From NCBI GenBank assembly GCA_964655175.1, contig CAZZLY010000002.1, positions 47,316 through 111,315 of the forward strand: a DNA stretch of 64,000 bases, read 5' to 3'. Positions 16,397 through 25,383 of this stretch are shown here, one piece after another. The notes beneath the pieces were generated by a model. The model was not told where the DNA came from, searched no databases, and worked only from the letters and a program-made list of their open reading frames with translations. The translations under genes and the position numbers were made by a program. Origin of the DNA: JAIOPA01 sp964655175 (GTDB taxonomy: Bacteria; Eisenbacteria; RBG-16-71-46). Position 1 is the first letter of the stretch, and the number at the start of each line of letters is the position of its first letter.

Positions 16397-18009
16397 TCAG
16401 GGCAACAGGACGAAGCGCGTCACCGACTCGCGTCCGTCGAGCCGGGCGCGAACCAGATACACGCCCGTGTGCGCCTGGGCGCCGCTGTGTCGGCGACCAT
16501 CCCACTCGAGCGGCCGTGAGCCCGCCGCGAGCGGCCCCTCGTGCAGCACGCGCACGCGACGACCGCCGACGTCGTAGATCTCGACGAGCGCATCGTCGAT
16601 CGCCCGGTTCACGACCAGCGTGATCGAGGCCCGCGTGTGCGTGGGGTTGCCGAGCGGCGCGAACCGCACCACGGGAGAACCGTCGCCCCCGGGCGTACCC
16701 AGGGCGGCGTAGTCCACGTCGATCACCGTGTCGCGCACGAGCGCGACGTTGCGGAACACGACCGAATCGAGTCCGGTCGCGGTCGGCGGCGTGACGCGCA
16801 GCCGGTAGCTGCCCGGTGCGACGACGAAGCGATAACGCCCGTCGAAGCCCGTGTTGTCACCCGGCGTGGCCGCGCCCAGGCCGTCGGACTCGCGGATCGC
16901 GTCCCAGTCCGCCTGACCCACCGGCAGCCCCTGCTTGTCCGTCACCCGGCCCGTGACGACCACGCCGACCGCCAGCGTGAAGTCCTGCGCGCGGTGCGTG
17001 CTCATGTCCACGCCGGGCACGCGCACCGCCGCCAGAGCGCTGCCCACGCGCGGTTCCACCGTGACGCGATAGGTCCCCGGGGCCACGCCGACGCGGAAGA
17101 ACCCGTTGGCGTCGGACGTCCCTTTGGTGGCCGGCATGCGACGCAGCAGCAGCTCGTCATCGAACTTGAGCGAGGCGCCGCTCACCGGCTGACCGTTGGA
17201 GTCGCGGATCGTGCCCGCCAGATACGACGCGCGCNNNNNNNNNNNNNNNNNNNNNNNNNNNNNNNNNNNNNNNNNNNNNNNNNNNNNNNNNNNNNNNNNN
17301 NNNNNNNNNNNNNNNNNNNNNNNNNNNNNNNNNNGCTCACCGGCTGACCGTTGGAGTCGCGGATCGTGCCCGCCAGATACGACGCGCGCTGCAGCGGCAG
17401 CGACAGGATGCTGCCCACCGGGGGCGGTGCGAGGAAGTCGAACACGCGTCCGGGCGCGAGCGTCGTGTCGGCGGGCGTTGCGGTGACGGTGTAGCTCGCG
17501 CCCTCGACGTAGGCCACGAACGTCCCCAGCAAACCCGTGAGGTCGCCCAGCGCAGGCTGGCGCGAACCGTCGTCGGTGCGATCGAAGTCGAGGTCGCAGG
17601 GGTAGACGGGGCTGCCATCGGCGGCACGCGTGACCCGGCCGCGCACCTCGGCGGCGACCGGCGACGTGAAGTCGAGCACGAGCTCACCGCTCACCGACAC
17701 ACCGCGCTGGATGCGGGGCGCGAACCCGGTGCCGATCTTGGGCGCACACAGCACGTCGTAACGCCCGGGTTCGACCAACAGCGTGTAGCGCCCCAGCGCG
17801 TCGGTGTTGTCGGACGGAGGCAGCTTGGCACCCGTGACGGCGTCGTACACGTTCATGTCCACGTTGAAGAGCGGCTGGCCGTTCGCATCGGTGACCACGC
17901 CCTTGATGAGATCGGCGCGCGCGACGCCGAGTCCCGCGGAACCCAGCGCGCAGAGCGACCACACGAGCACGGCGAGACCGCGATGCAGGACCCCACGGAA
18001 CGTGATCAC
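16397..18009 (-). CDS. Secreted carboxypeptidase-regulatory-like repeat protein with FlgD-like C-terminus
   Basis: Signal peptide at the N-terminus (hydrophobic to about residue 32, ending VARADL), then several CarboxypepD_reg-like beta-sandwich repeats (LIKGVVTDANGQPL; VRGRVTRAADGSPV; LAGTIRDSNGQPVS; VTGRVTDKQGLPV) and a FlgD-type Ig module (VEIYDVGGRRVRVLHEG, then LEWDGRR) at the end. The 100-N gap at 17235 is flanked by a 55-nt duplication; removing 155 nt joins both halves in frame into 485 residues. GTG 18009 overlaps the upstream stop (GTGA). As last gene of the operon it may be the surface-displayed or anchoring product. Confidence 0.75.
17180..17389. repeat. 55-nt duplication flanking a 100-N gap (assembly artefact)
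   Basis: Positions 17180-17234 and 17335-17389 are identical over 55 nt and flank the N run. This is what an assembler leaves when two contigs share a terminal k-mer but are scaffolded instead of merged. Collapsing one copy and the Ns restores an unbroken reading frame, so nothing is probably missing. Confidence 0.9.
17235..17334. other. Spurious assembly gap (100 N)
   Basis: Exactly 100 N between two identical 55-nt ends. The true distance is most likely minus 55 nt, that is, a simple overlap of contigs. Confidence 0.9.
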
Positions 18010-18911
18010 TTGCCACCCCCGCTCCACTCGAGCCCGAACGACACCTGATGCGCATCGTAGTTACGGTCGATCCGCGACGAGGTCTGGTCCGTGAACGTGG
18101 CACCGATCGCCGCGACCAGGCCCGGCTTGAGTTCGCGCGTCACACGCGCCCGCAGTTCGAGCCACTGATCGCGTCGCTTGAAGTTGGAGTTCCCGAGCAC
18201 GGCCTCGTCGTAGCGACGCGTCCCCGAGCGCACCGCCAGATCGCTGCGCCAACCGTGACTCGTACGCACCAGTCCCGCGCCGAGCCAGCGCGAGTCCTTG
18301 CGGTACTTGATCGATTCGGTGCGATCGTGCGCGAGCGAACCCTCGACCCGCAGGTCGAGCGTCTTGACCGGCGAGAACACCATCTGCGCGAACAGTTCGC
18401 GACCGCGGGCATCGCGCAGGCGATTGACGGAGTCCGCGAACACCTCGTGATCGAACGTGCCCTCGACGCGCAGCTTGAGGCGCGTGCCGAGCGTGCGTCG
18501 GACCCCCGCGATGCCCTGCCAGCGGTGGAACGCGCCACCCTCCTCGGGATCGGCGGGGAACTTGTTGCGCTGCGGGATGTACTCGGCATCGAGCGTGAAC
18601 ACGGTCGCACCGCGGCGCACGTTGGTGCCGAGGCCGTACCAGAGGTAGTTGGCGTTCGCGAACTGCTGCTGCACGTGGCCGCCCACGCTCGCGTTGACGC
18701 CCACCTTGTAGACCTTGAGGAAGCGGTTGTTGCTGCCCAGTTCGAGCGACGGATCCAGCCCCTTGTCGGGCGCCGACGCCAACGAACCCGGGAACGCGTC
18801 CGAGGTGCCGTACGCGTTGAGGCGCAGCGTGTAGTCCATGGGGTCCCAGCCCTTCGCCCACGCCGGGACCGCCAACACCAGCAGCATCGCGACCACGCCT
18901 GCACGCTTCAC
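18006..18911 (-). CDS. Putative outer-membrane beta-barrel protein of the glycan operon
   Basis: A 301-residue protein with signal peptide (VKRAGVVAMLLVLAVPAWA) and a mature part of alternating polar/hydrophobic strands (for example GATVFTLDAEYIPQ, LKLRVEGTFDHEVF, LDLRVEGSLAHDR) ending in VSFGLEWSGGGK. Strands recur about every 15-20 residues, as in barrels of 12-16 strands. No named family is recognised. GTG 18911 overlaps the stop of the kinase-like gene (GTGA) and has GGAGG 7 nt before it. In this operon it could be the outer-membrane exit or a structural partner of the surface protein encoded next; that is inference. Confidence 0.7.
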   Translation of the reverse strand: MKRAGVVAMLLVLAVPAWAKGWDPMDYTLRLNAYGTSDAFPGSLASAPDKGLDPSLELGSNNRFLKVYKVGVNASVGGHVQQQFANANYLWYGLGTNVRRGATVFTLDAEYIPQRNKFPADPEEGGAFHRWQGIAGVRRTLGTRLKLRVEGTFDHEVFADSVNRLRDARGRELFAQMVFSPVKTLDLRVEGSLAHDRTESIKYRKDSRWLGAGLVRTSHGWRSDLAVRSGTRRYDEAVLGNSNFKRRDQWLELRARVTRELKPGLVAAIGATFTDQTSSRIDRNYDAHQVSFGLEWSGGGK

Positions 18912-21241
18912 GACCGCTCCTCCCGCCACGTTCGCCAACCCTGCGTGTCGCGCGCGCGCGCGTGCGACCCGTCCCGCCAACCGTGCACCGCGCGCACCCG
19001 CGCCAACGACGCCGACGTGTGCGCCCACAACACCCGTGCATCGTACGAACCGCCCGCGCGCGTGTAGCCGCGCAGGAACGCGGTCCAGGCCGCAGGCTCG
19101 GCCTGAGGCGACTCCCAGGCGAGATGCGCGCGGAAGTTGCCCAGGTCCTCCTCGGCCTCACCCCGACGACCACGCTCCCAATCCAACACGACGAGCGACT
19201 CGCCCACGAGGATCTGCAACGGGTGCAGGTCGCCGTGGATCCACGCCGCTCGCCCGGGGGTATCGGCGGCGGCCGCCGCGGTATCGAGGTCGCGGTCCAG
19301 TTCGTCGGCGAGCGCCGGATCGGCCCGCCGCACGAGCGCCACCTGACGCCGTCCGGCCGCGACGGCGGCCGCGAGGCCCGCGACCGGCGCGGTCGCGTCG
19401 GTCTCGGTCGCGTGCACGCGCTGCAACTGTTCGCCGAGCGCCTCCCAGACCTCGAGCGACTCGTGCGCGGGAGCGATCGTGCGCCCCGGCACCGTGCGCG
19501 CCCACCAGCCCGACACGTCGTCGGCGAGACCCAGCGGCGGCGACGACGGCACGCCGGCGGCCTCGAGTCGGCGATGCGCCTCGGTCACCCGCGACCAGGC
19601 CTTCTTGAGACCGGCCTCGGGACGCAGGAACAGGAAGCGATCGCCGGCGACCTCGCGCAACGCGGCGCGCTTGCCCCAGCGATGACCTGCGGCGACGAAG
19701 CGCCCGTCCGCGAGCAGCCCCGCGAGCGCGGGCAGCGCGGGATCGAACGGGAAGTCGTGCGCCGTGATCGTGTCGGCGAGGCGCAGCCAACGCACGACAC
19801 GGCCGGGATGCGCGGGATCCTCCAGACGCACGAGTGCGCCGCCGTCGGGTTCGGGCCACACGGCCGCCACACGCGAACACGAGGGTTCGACACCCGGCAC
19901 CGTGAGCCGGCGCGCGGGATCGAGCAACGCGGCGAGCGCGTCGCCCACCGGTGACACCACGGGCGCTGACGTCGTGAGCGTCGCGAGCGCCCGCTCGGCG
20001 GCCGTCAAGGTATCGAGCGCGCGTGCGCGCCAATCGCTCCGAGCCCGCTGCAACCCCTCGATCGCGCGGCGCGCCTCGTGGGCCGCGTACTGCCACGTGA
20101 AGCGCTCGGCCTGGAACCGCTCGCCCAGCACCTCGCGCGCGAGCGGCTCGACCCAATCGGTCGCGAGTCCGCGCCCGCGCAGGTCGGCGCACAGCGAACC
20201 CCAATCGAAGTGCGGATCGCCGTTCACACCCTCGTCCCAATCGATCAGCGCGATCGCGTCGCCGTCCACGAGGATCTGATCGGCGCCCAGATCGCCGTGC
20301 GTGAACACCACCGGCGCCTCCGCGAGCGCGGCGGCGTGACGCGCGAGCGACGCGCGCAGCGCCGCGACGCGCGCCTCCAGGTCGGGCGCGACCACGACCA
20401 GCGCGTCGAGCGCGCGCTCGGCGGCCACCCGATCCTGCGCGGTCGTGCGCGTCGGCAGTCCGGGCGCGGGCGCCGCGTGCAGCGCGGTGAACACGCGTCG
20501 CATCGCCTCGCGCGCACCGTCGCTGGGACTCGCCGCCAGTGCACGGCCCGCGACCGCGGCCACCGCGAACCACCCGCGCTCCTCGTCCACGAACACGACC
20601 TCGGGCGCCGCAAGGCCCGCTCGCGCACCCGCCGCGCGCCACGAGGCGACGCGCCCCGCGAGTTCGTTCGCGGGCATGACGCGCGCATACGCGTGCCAGC
20701 GTTCCTTCGCACCGGTCGCGTCGTTCACGAGCTTGAGATCGAGTTCGAGCACCGCGCGACGGCCGGGCTTCCAGCGCACCGGGCGCACCACCGAACCGCG
20801 CGCCTTGATGCGCAGGCCGCGCGCGGCGAACGCGCCGTCGGGTTGACCCAGGCGATTGCCCACGCGTCGCTCGTCGGCGACCGCCGACAGCCCCTTGAGC
20901 AGACGATCGTTGGGGAACGCCAGGAACAGCGCATCGTCGAGCATGGCGAGCGCCGGTCCCATCGGGGGTTCGAGCAGACGCAGCGTCGCCGCCTTGGCGG
21001 CCGCCTCCTGCACGCCATCGCCCAAGTAAAGAGACGCGAGCGTCTCGACGTCTCCCGCCTCGCCGCGCCAGGTGAGCCGCAGGCCGAGCAGCGCGCTCGT
21101 GCCCGGCTTCCAACGCAGGTAGAACGGCGTCACCTCCACGAGCGTGGCGCGCGCCTCGACGAGTGCGGCGAGGCGCTCACGCAGGAACACGGGATCGAGC
21201 AGCGTCCCCGGTCCGGGCAGACCCGACGTGGACACGTTCAT
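18908..21241 (-). CDS. Tandem APH-type phosphotransferase (two kinase-like domains)
   Basis: A 777-residue protein with two aminoglycoside-phosphotransferase/choline-kinase-like domains. The first has FTHGDLGADQILVDG and the metal-binding ALIDWDEG (about residues 305-335); the second has WIHGDLHPLQILVG and VVLDWERG (about 675-700). Catalytic Asp and DFG-equivalent residues are present in both, so both may be active on small molecules or sugar-lipid hydroxyls. ATG 21241 overlaps the exporter stop by one base (TGATG), and its own stop overlaps the next start. Such enzymes are usually single-domain of 300-400 residues, so this is a fusion or internal duplication. Substrate unknown. Confidence 0.82.
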   Translation of the reverse strand: MNVSTSGLPGPGTLLDPVFLRERLAALVEARATLVEVTPFYLRWKPGTSALLGLRLTWRGEAGDVETLASLYLGDGVQEAAAKAATLRLLEPPMGPALAMLDDALFLAFPNDRLLKGLSAVADERRVGNRLGQPDGAFAARGLRIKARGSVVRPVRWKPGRRAVLELDLKLVNDATGAKERWHAYARVMPANELAGRVASWRAAGARAGLAAPEVVFVDEERGWFAVAAVAGRALAASPSDGAREAMRRVFTALHAAPAPGLPTRTTAQDRVAAERALDALVVVAPDLEARVAALRASLARHAAALAEAPVVFTHGDLGADQILVDGDAIALIDWDEGVNGDPHFDWGSLCADLRGRGLATDWVEPLAREVLGERFQAERFTWQYAAHEARRAIEGLQRARSDWRARALDTLTAAERALATLTTSAPVVSPVGDALAALLDPARRLTVPGVEPSCSRVAAVWPEPDGGALVRLEDPAHPGRVVRWLRLADTITAHDFPFDPALPALAGLLADGRFVAAGHRWGKRAALREVAGDRFLFLRPEAGLKKAWSRVTEAHRRLEAAGVPSSPPLGLADDVSGWWARTVPGRTIAPAHESLEVWEALGEQLQRVHATETDATAPVAGLAAAVAAGRRQVALVRRADPALADELDRDLDTAAAAADTPGRAAWIHGDLHPLQILVGESLVVLDWERGRRGEAEEDLGNFRAHLAWESPQAEPAAWTAFLRGYTRAGGSYDARVLWAHTSASLARVRAVHGWRDGSHARARDTQGWRTWREERS

Positions 21242-23061
21242 CACGCCGTCCGATCCGCCTTCGCGGCGGCCGCGGTCGCACGCCCACCGCGGATCGAGAC
21301 GACCTTGCCGCCCGCGAGCATGACCTCGACGTCGGCGGTGAATCCGGGATGGTCCTGATGCGTCACCAGCAGCACCGTGCGTCCCTGCGAGACGCGGTGC
21401 AGCGCGGCGAGCACGTGGTCGCGACTGGCCTCGTCGAGGTGCGAGAACGGTTCGTCGAGGATCAGGATCGGTGCGTTGCGCAGCGCCGCGCGCGCGAGCG
21501 CGACCCGCTGCCGCTGGCCGCCCGAGAGCTGTGCGCCACGCTCGCCGAGCACGGTGTCGAGACCGTTCGGCAGTTCACCGGCGAAGCGCAGGACGCCGGC
21601 GGCTTCGGCCGCCGCCTCGATCTGCTCGTTCGTCGCGTCGGGATCGCCCAACGCGATGTTCTCGCGCAAGCTCATGCCGAACAGCACGGAATCCTGGAAC
21701 ACCATCGCGACCTGCGACCGCACGGACTCCAGCGTGTAGTCGCGCAGATCCACACCGTCCATGCGGATGGAGCCCTGCGTCGGGTCCATGAGTCGCGGCA
21801 GCAGCGTGAGCAGCGTGCTCTTACCCGCGCCCGACTCACCCCGGATGACCGCGACGCTGCCGGCCGGGACGTGGAACGACACGTCGTTCAACGCCACGTC
21901 GCCGCGCGGGTACTGCAGCGTGACGTTGACGAGCTCGATCTCGCCGGTGAGCCGTCCGCAGGCGCGTGCGCCGGGACGATCCTGGATGTCGATGGGCGTC
22001 TCGAGCACCTCGAGCACGCGCTCGCCGCACGCGGACGCCTTGGCCGAACGCGCCGCGATGCGCGCGAGCTGGCGCACGGGCTTGAACAGCGTGCGCTGGT
22101 ACGTGAGGAACACGAGCAGTCCGCCGGCCGAGAGCTCGCCGCGCGAGACGGCGGTCGCCCCCAGCAGCAGCGTCACCGCGGTGCCCGCCGACGTGAGCAG
22201 GTCGAGCGTGCGCGCGAGCATGGCCTCGACGCGGCCGCTCTTGAGCCCCGAACGCAGGGACGAGCGGTTCTGCCGCTCGTACGCCTTGGCGGCACGATCG
22301 GCCCCGCCGAACGCCTGCAGGACGTGGATCGCACCCAGCGATTCGCCCGCGTTGGAGGCGAGTTCGCCCTCCTTCTCGCGGTTCTGCCGCACGAGGCGGC
22401 GGATGCGCCGACTGAACACGGCACCGGCGAACGCCACGACCGGCACGATGGACAGCGACAGCAGCGTGAGCCGCCAATCCATCCACAGCATGGCCGCCAG
22501 CGTGCCCACGATGACGAGCAGCGCCGACGCGGTGTCGAGCAGGTTGCCCACGAGCAGTTCGCGCATGAGCACGATGTCGCCGGTGAGGCGCATGAGCAGA
22601 TCGCCCTGCCGACGGCTCATGTGATAGAGCGGCGGCAGCTTCATGAGATGCCGGAACAGGTCGCGACGCAGCTTGGCGATGATCGTCTGTCCGATGTTCG
22701 ACATGACGACCGTCTCGCTGAACTCGGCGAGCCCGCCGATGACCGAGATCACCAGGATGGCGATCGCGGCGATGAGCAGGATGGTCTCGGGCGTGTAGCC
22801 CTCGAGCCACGGTGCGACGAGCGACGTGGGACCGTGGAACCGCGCGGCGTGGTGCTTGGTCGCGTGCGGCGGATTGATCACGAGATCGAACACCACCTGC
22901 AGCGGCCACGGCTTCATGACCTCGGTCGCGGCGACCGTCGCGCCCAGCAACAACGCGCCGAGCAACTGCAGCCCGTGCGGGCGCACGCGCGGCAGGAACG
23001 CCCGCAGCACGCGCGACAATCGGGGTGCCGTGTCCCGCAGTCGTCGGATCAGGCCCGCCAT
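21241..23061 (-). CDS. Fused ABC exporter (membrane domain plus ATPase)
   Basis: A 606-residue MsbA/type IV-exporter-like half transporter. The membrane domain (about residues 25-320) contains six hydrophobic spans; the ATPase has Walker A GESGAGKST near 406, Q-loop MVFQDS, signature LSGGQRQRVALAR near 510, Walker B ILILDEPFSHLDE near 533 and the switch region VTHQD near 566. Expected to act as a homodimer flipping or exporting a lipid-linked or amphipathic product. Placed between glycosyltransferases and a kinase in a fully overlapping operon, it is probably the inner-membrane export step. It overlaps the upstream glycosyltransferase by 13 nt. Confidence 0.93.
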   Translation of the reverse strand: MAGLIRRLRDTAPRLSRVLRAFLPRVRPHGLQLLGALLLGATVAATEVMKPWPLQVVFDLVINPPHATKHHAARFHGPTSLVAPWLEGYTPETILLIAAIAILVISVIGGLAEFSETVVMSNIGQTIIAKLRRDLFRHLMKLPPLYHMSRRQGDLLMRLTGDIVLMRELLVGNLLDTASALLVIVGTLAAMLWMDWRLTLLSLSIVPVVAFAGAVFSRRIRRLVRQNREKEGELASNAGESLGAIHVLQAFGGADRAAKAYERQNRSSLRSGLKSGRVEAMLARTLDLLTSAGTAVTLLLGATAVSRGELSAGGLLVFLTYQRTLFKPVRQLARIAARSAKASACGERVLEVLETPIDIQDRPGARACGRLTGEIELVNVTLQYPRGDVALNDVSFHVPAGSVAVIRGESGAGKSTLLTLLPRLMDPTQGSIRMDGVDLRDYTLESVRSQVAMVFQDSVLFGMSLRENIALGDPDATNEQIEAAAEAAGVLRFAGELPNGLDTVLGERGAQLSGGQRQRVALARAALRNAPILILDEPFSHLDEASRDHVLAALHRVSQGRTVLLVTHQDHPGFTADVEVMLAGGKVVSIRGGRATAAAAKADRTA

Positions 23062-24209
23062 GCGTCCTCCGTGCGGGCCGTGAGCCCCAGAGCGAACGAC
23101 AGGACGCGCGCGGTGACCGCGTCCCAGGTGTACGTGCGCGTGACCGTGCGCCGCGCCTCGTCGCCGAGTCGCGCGCGCATCATGGGGTCGCGCGCGCAGC
23201 GGAGCAACGCGGCGGCGAAGGCGGCGCGATCGCCGGGCTCCACCAGGAGACCGTCGTGGCCGTCGCGCACGACGCGCGCGACCGGTCCCGTGGCGCTGGC
23301 GACGACGGCGCGACCGGCGGCCATGGCCTCGATGAGCTTGAGCGGCGAGAAATAGACGTCGCGCGTCGCATAGGGCACCGCGACCGCGTCACAGCACGCC
23401 AGATAGCGGGGCACGTCGTCGTGCGGCACCGCACCGGTGAGCGTGAGGCTCGCGGGCCCCTCGGCCATGGTGCGCACGATGTGCTCCCGCTGCGGCCCGT
23501 CGCCCACCATGAGCAGTCGCGTGGGCACGTGCTCGCCCACGGTGCGTGCGGCCTCGAGCACGGTGTCGAGGTCGTGCCACGGACGGAACGTCCCGACGAA
23601 GCCGATCACGAACACGTCCTCGGGCAGTCCCCGCGCCGCCTTGAACGCCCGGAGTTCGCTCGGGTCGGGGGTCGCGAGGAACTCCTGCCCCGCACCGTTC
23701 GCTTCGACGATCACCGGGAATCCCTGCGGCGCGAGACCGCGCACCCAGTGCGCGACCTCCTCGGACACGGCCATCGCACCGCGCGAGGCGGCGAAACCCG
23801 TGCGGAAGGCCGCGCGCGCGTCCTCGAGTCGATCGAAGCCACGATGCGCGGCGGCCTCCTCGTCGAGCGGCGCGTTGACCTCGTAGACGTGTGGCACACC
23901 CAGTTCGCGTGCGGCGCACGCCCCCTCGGGCGCGAGCAGCGCGAGCCGCTCGTGCACCAGATCGGGCGCGACCTCCGCGAGCGCGGCGCGAATCGCCGAC
24001 CGCGAGCGCGGGTCCGCGAGCACGTGCACGCGCAGGCCCTGCGCCTCGAGCGGCGCGCGGCCCGCCTCGGGCCCGGCGTTCGCGACCAAGGCCACGACCT
24101 CGTGACCCATGCGCAGCCACGCCCCGGCCACCGCCCGCAGATGCACGGACGATCCCTTGGTGCCGCCGAGCGGGATGCCGGCGTCAGCGCACAGCAGCGC
24201 GAGGCGCAT
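23049..24209 (-). CDS. Glycosyltransferase, family 4-like
   Basis: A 386-residue GT-B enzyme: N-terminal acceptor domain (MRLALLCADAGIPLGGTKGS), linker with VYEVNAPLDEE, and donor domain with VIGFVGTFRPWHDLD, LLMVGDGPQREH, YFSPLKLIEAMA and GLLVEPGD. It is a close relative of the gene at 14937-16099. ATG 24209 has GGGAGG a few nt upstream. It overlaps the preceding glycosyltransferase by 26 nt and the exporter by 13 nt. It likely transfers a hexose or derivative from a nucleotide-sugar to the glycan of this locus. Confidence 0.88.
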   Translation of the reverse strand: MRLALLCADAGIPLGGTKGSSVHLRAVAGAWLRMGHEVVALVANAGPEAGRAPLEAQGLRVHVLADPRSRSAIRAALAEVAPDLVHERLALLAPEGACAARELGVPHVYEVNAPLDEEAAAHRGFDRLEDARAAFRTGFAASRGAMAVSEEVAHWVRGLAPQGFPVIVEANGAGQEFLATPDPSELRAFKAARGLPEDVFVIGFVGTFRPWHDLDTVLEAARTVGEHVPTRLLMVGDGPQREHIVRTMAEGPASLTLTGAVPHDDVPRYLACCDAVAVPYATRDVYFSPLKLIEAMAAGRAVVASATGPVARVVRDGHDGLLVEPGDRAAFAAALLRCARDPMMRARLGDEARRTVTRTYTWDAVTARVLSFALGLTARTEDAWRA

Positions 24210-25383
24210 CGTCCTCCCCCGAGGAGGTGCGGTGGGAACCGGTGCGACAGGATTCGGCGAACAGCCGCGCCAGCGTGCGCGACGCGTTCCGCTGATCGAA
24301 CAGCCGCTCGGCACGCGCACGCGCGGCGCGACCCATGCGAGCGCGCCGACGCGCCGAGCGCATGACGTCGGCGAGCGCGTCCGCGAGCGCGACCGGATCA
24401 CCGGGTGCGACCACGCGCCCGGTCTCGCCATCGCGCACGATCTCGGGCACGCCGGCCACGCGCGTCGCCACCGCGGGCAGGCCGCATGCGGCCCCTTCCA
24501 GCAGCACGGTGGGCAGCGCGTCCTGATTGCCATCGGTGTCCACGATGCACGGCAGGGCGACCGCGGCCGCGCGGCGCAACGCGCGCTGCACCTCGGGCTG
24601 CGTGAGCGCGCCGGGGAAGCGCACGAGGCGCCCCAAGCGCAGTTCACGCGCGCGGGCCTGCACGGGACCGAGTTCCTGGCCGTCACCGATCATCACGGCG
24701 CGCACGGGCGTGCCGCGATCGCGCAGGAGCGCGAGCGATTCGATGAGCACGTCGAAGCCCTTCTTGCGCACGAAGCGTCCCACGGTGACGACCGGACCGG
24801 CGAGCGGCCGCGACGCGGGCGGTGTCCAGCGCTCGAGGTCGACCCCGTTGTACAGCCGGACGATGCGCGCCTCGGGCATGCGGCGGCGCAGATAGCGGCG
24901 ATTGTAGTCGCACACGGTGACCACGGCGTGCGCCTGCGCACCCAGCCAGGCCAACCACGTCCAGTCCAACGACTCGACGAAGATGTCCTTGGCGTGCGCG
25001 GTGAAGCTGAAGGTGATCCCGGCGGTGCGCGCCGCGAAACAGGCCGCGGTCGCGGCCGGACCGGCGAAGTGCGCGTGCACGTGTGTGGCGTTCCAGGCGC
25101 GCAGTTCGCGCCCGATCCGCGTCCCGGCCGCCGCCCAGCGCCGCTGCTTGCGCGGCACGATCGCCGGACCGCGCCAGTCCTCGACCTCGCCCGCCTCGAG
25201 GAACGTCACCTCGGGCAGCAGTCGCTCGGCCTCGGGGTGCATGCGCTCGTCGTCCACACGCTCGAACGCGAACACGCGCACGGCCACGCCGCGCGCGCGC
25301 AGGGCGAGGATCTCGTGCAACAGGAACGTCTCGGAGAGCCGCGGGAACGCCCGCAGCACGTAGGCGACACGCGGTGCGTTCAT
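24184..25383 (-). CDS. Glycosyltransferase, family 4, WcaL/colanic-acid-like
   Basis: A 399-residue enzyme opening VAYVLRAFPRLSETFLLHEI, typical of the WcaL/AmsK/CpsK-like group that cleave nucleotide-sugars and extend exopolysaccharide repeats. HVHAHFAGPAA near residue 106, FTAHAKDIF near 133, VGRFVRKKGFDVLI near 200, and the E-x7-E region DALPTVLLEGAACGLP near 300 are visible. It overlaps the first gene of the operon by 4 nt (ATGA) and the next by 26 nt. The overall family is clear; the sugar is not. Confidence 0.9.
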   Translation of the reverse strand: MNAPRVAYVLRAFPRLSETFLLHEILALRARGVAVRVFAFERVDDERMHPEAERLLPEVTFLEAGEVEDWRGPAIVPRKQRRWAAAGTRIGRELRAWNATHVHAHFAGPAATAACFAARTAGITFSFTAHAKDIFVESLDWTWLAWLGAQAHAVVTVCDYNRRYLRRRMPEARIVRLYNGVDLERWTPPASRPLAGPVVTVGRFVRKKGFDVLIESLALLRDRGTPVRAVMIGDGQELGPVQARARELRLGRLVRFPGALTQPEVQRALRRAAAVALPCIVDTDGNQDALPTVLLEGAACGLPAVATRVAGVPEIVRDGETGRVVAPGDPVALADALADVMRSARRRARMGRAARARAERLFDQRNASRTLARLFAESCRTGSHRTSSGEDDAPRAAVR

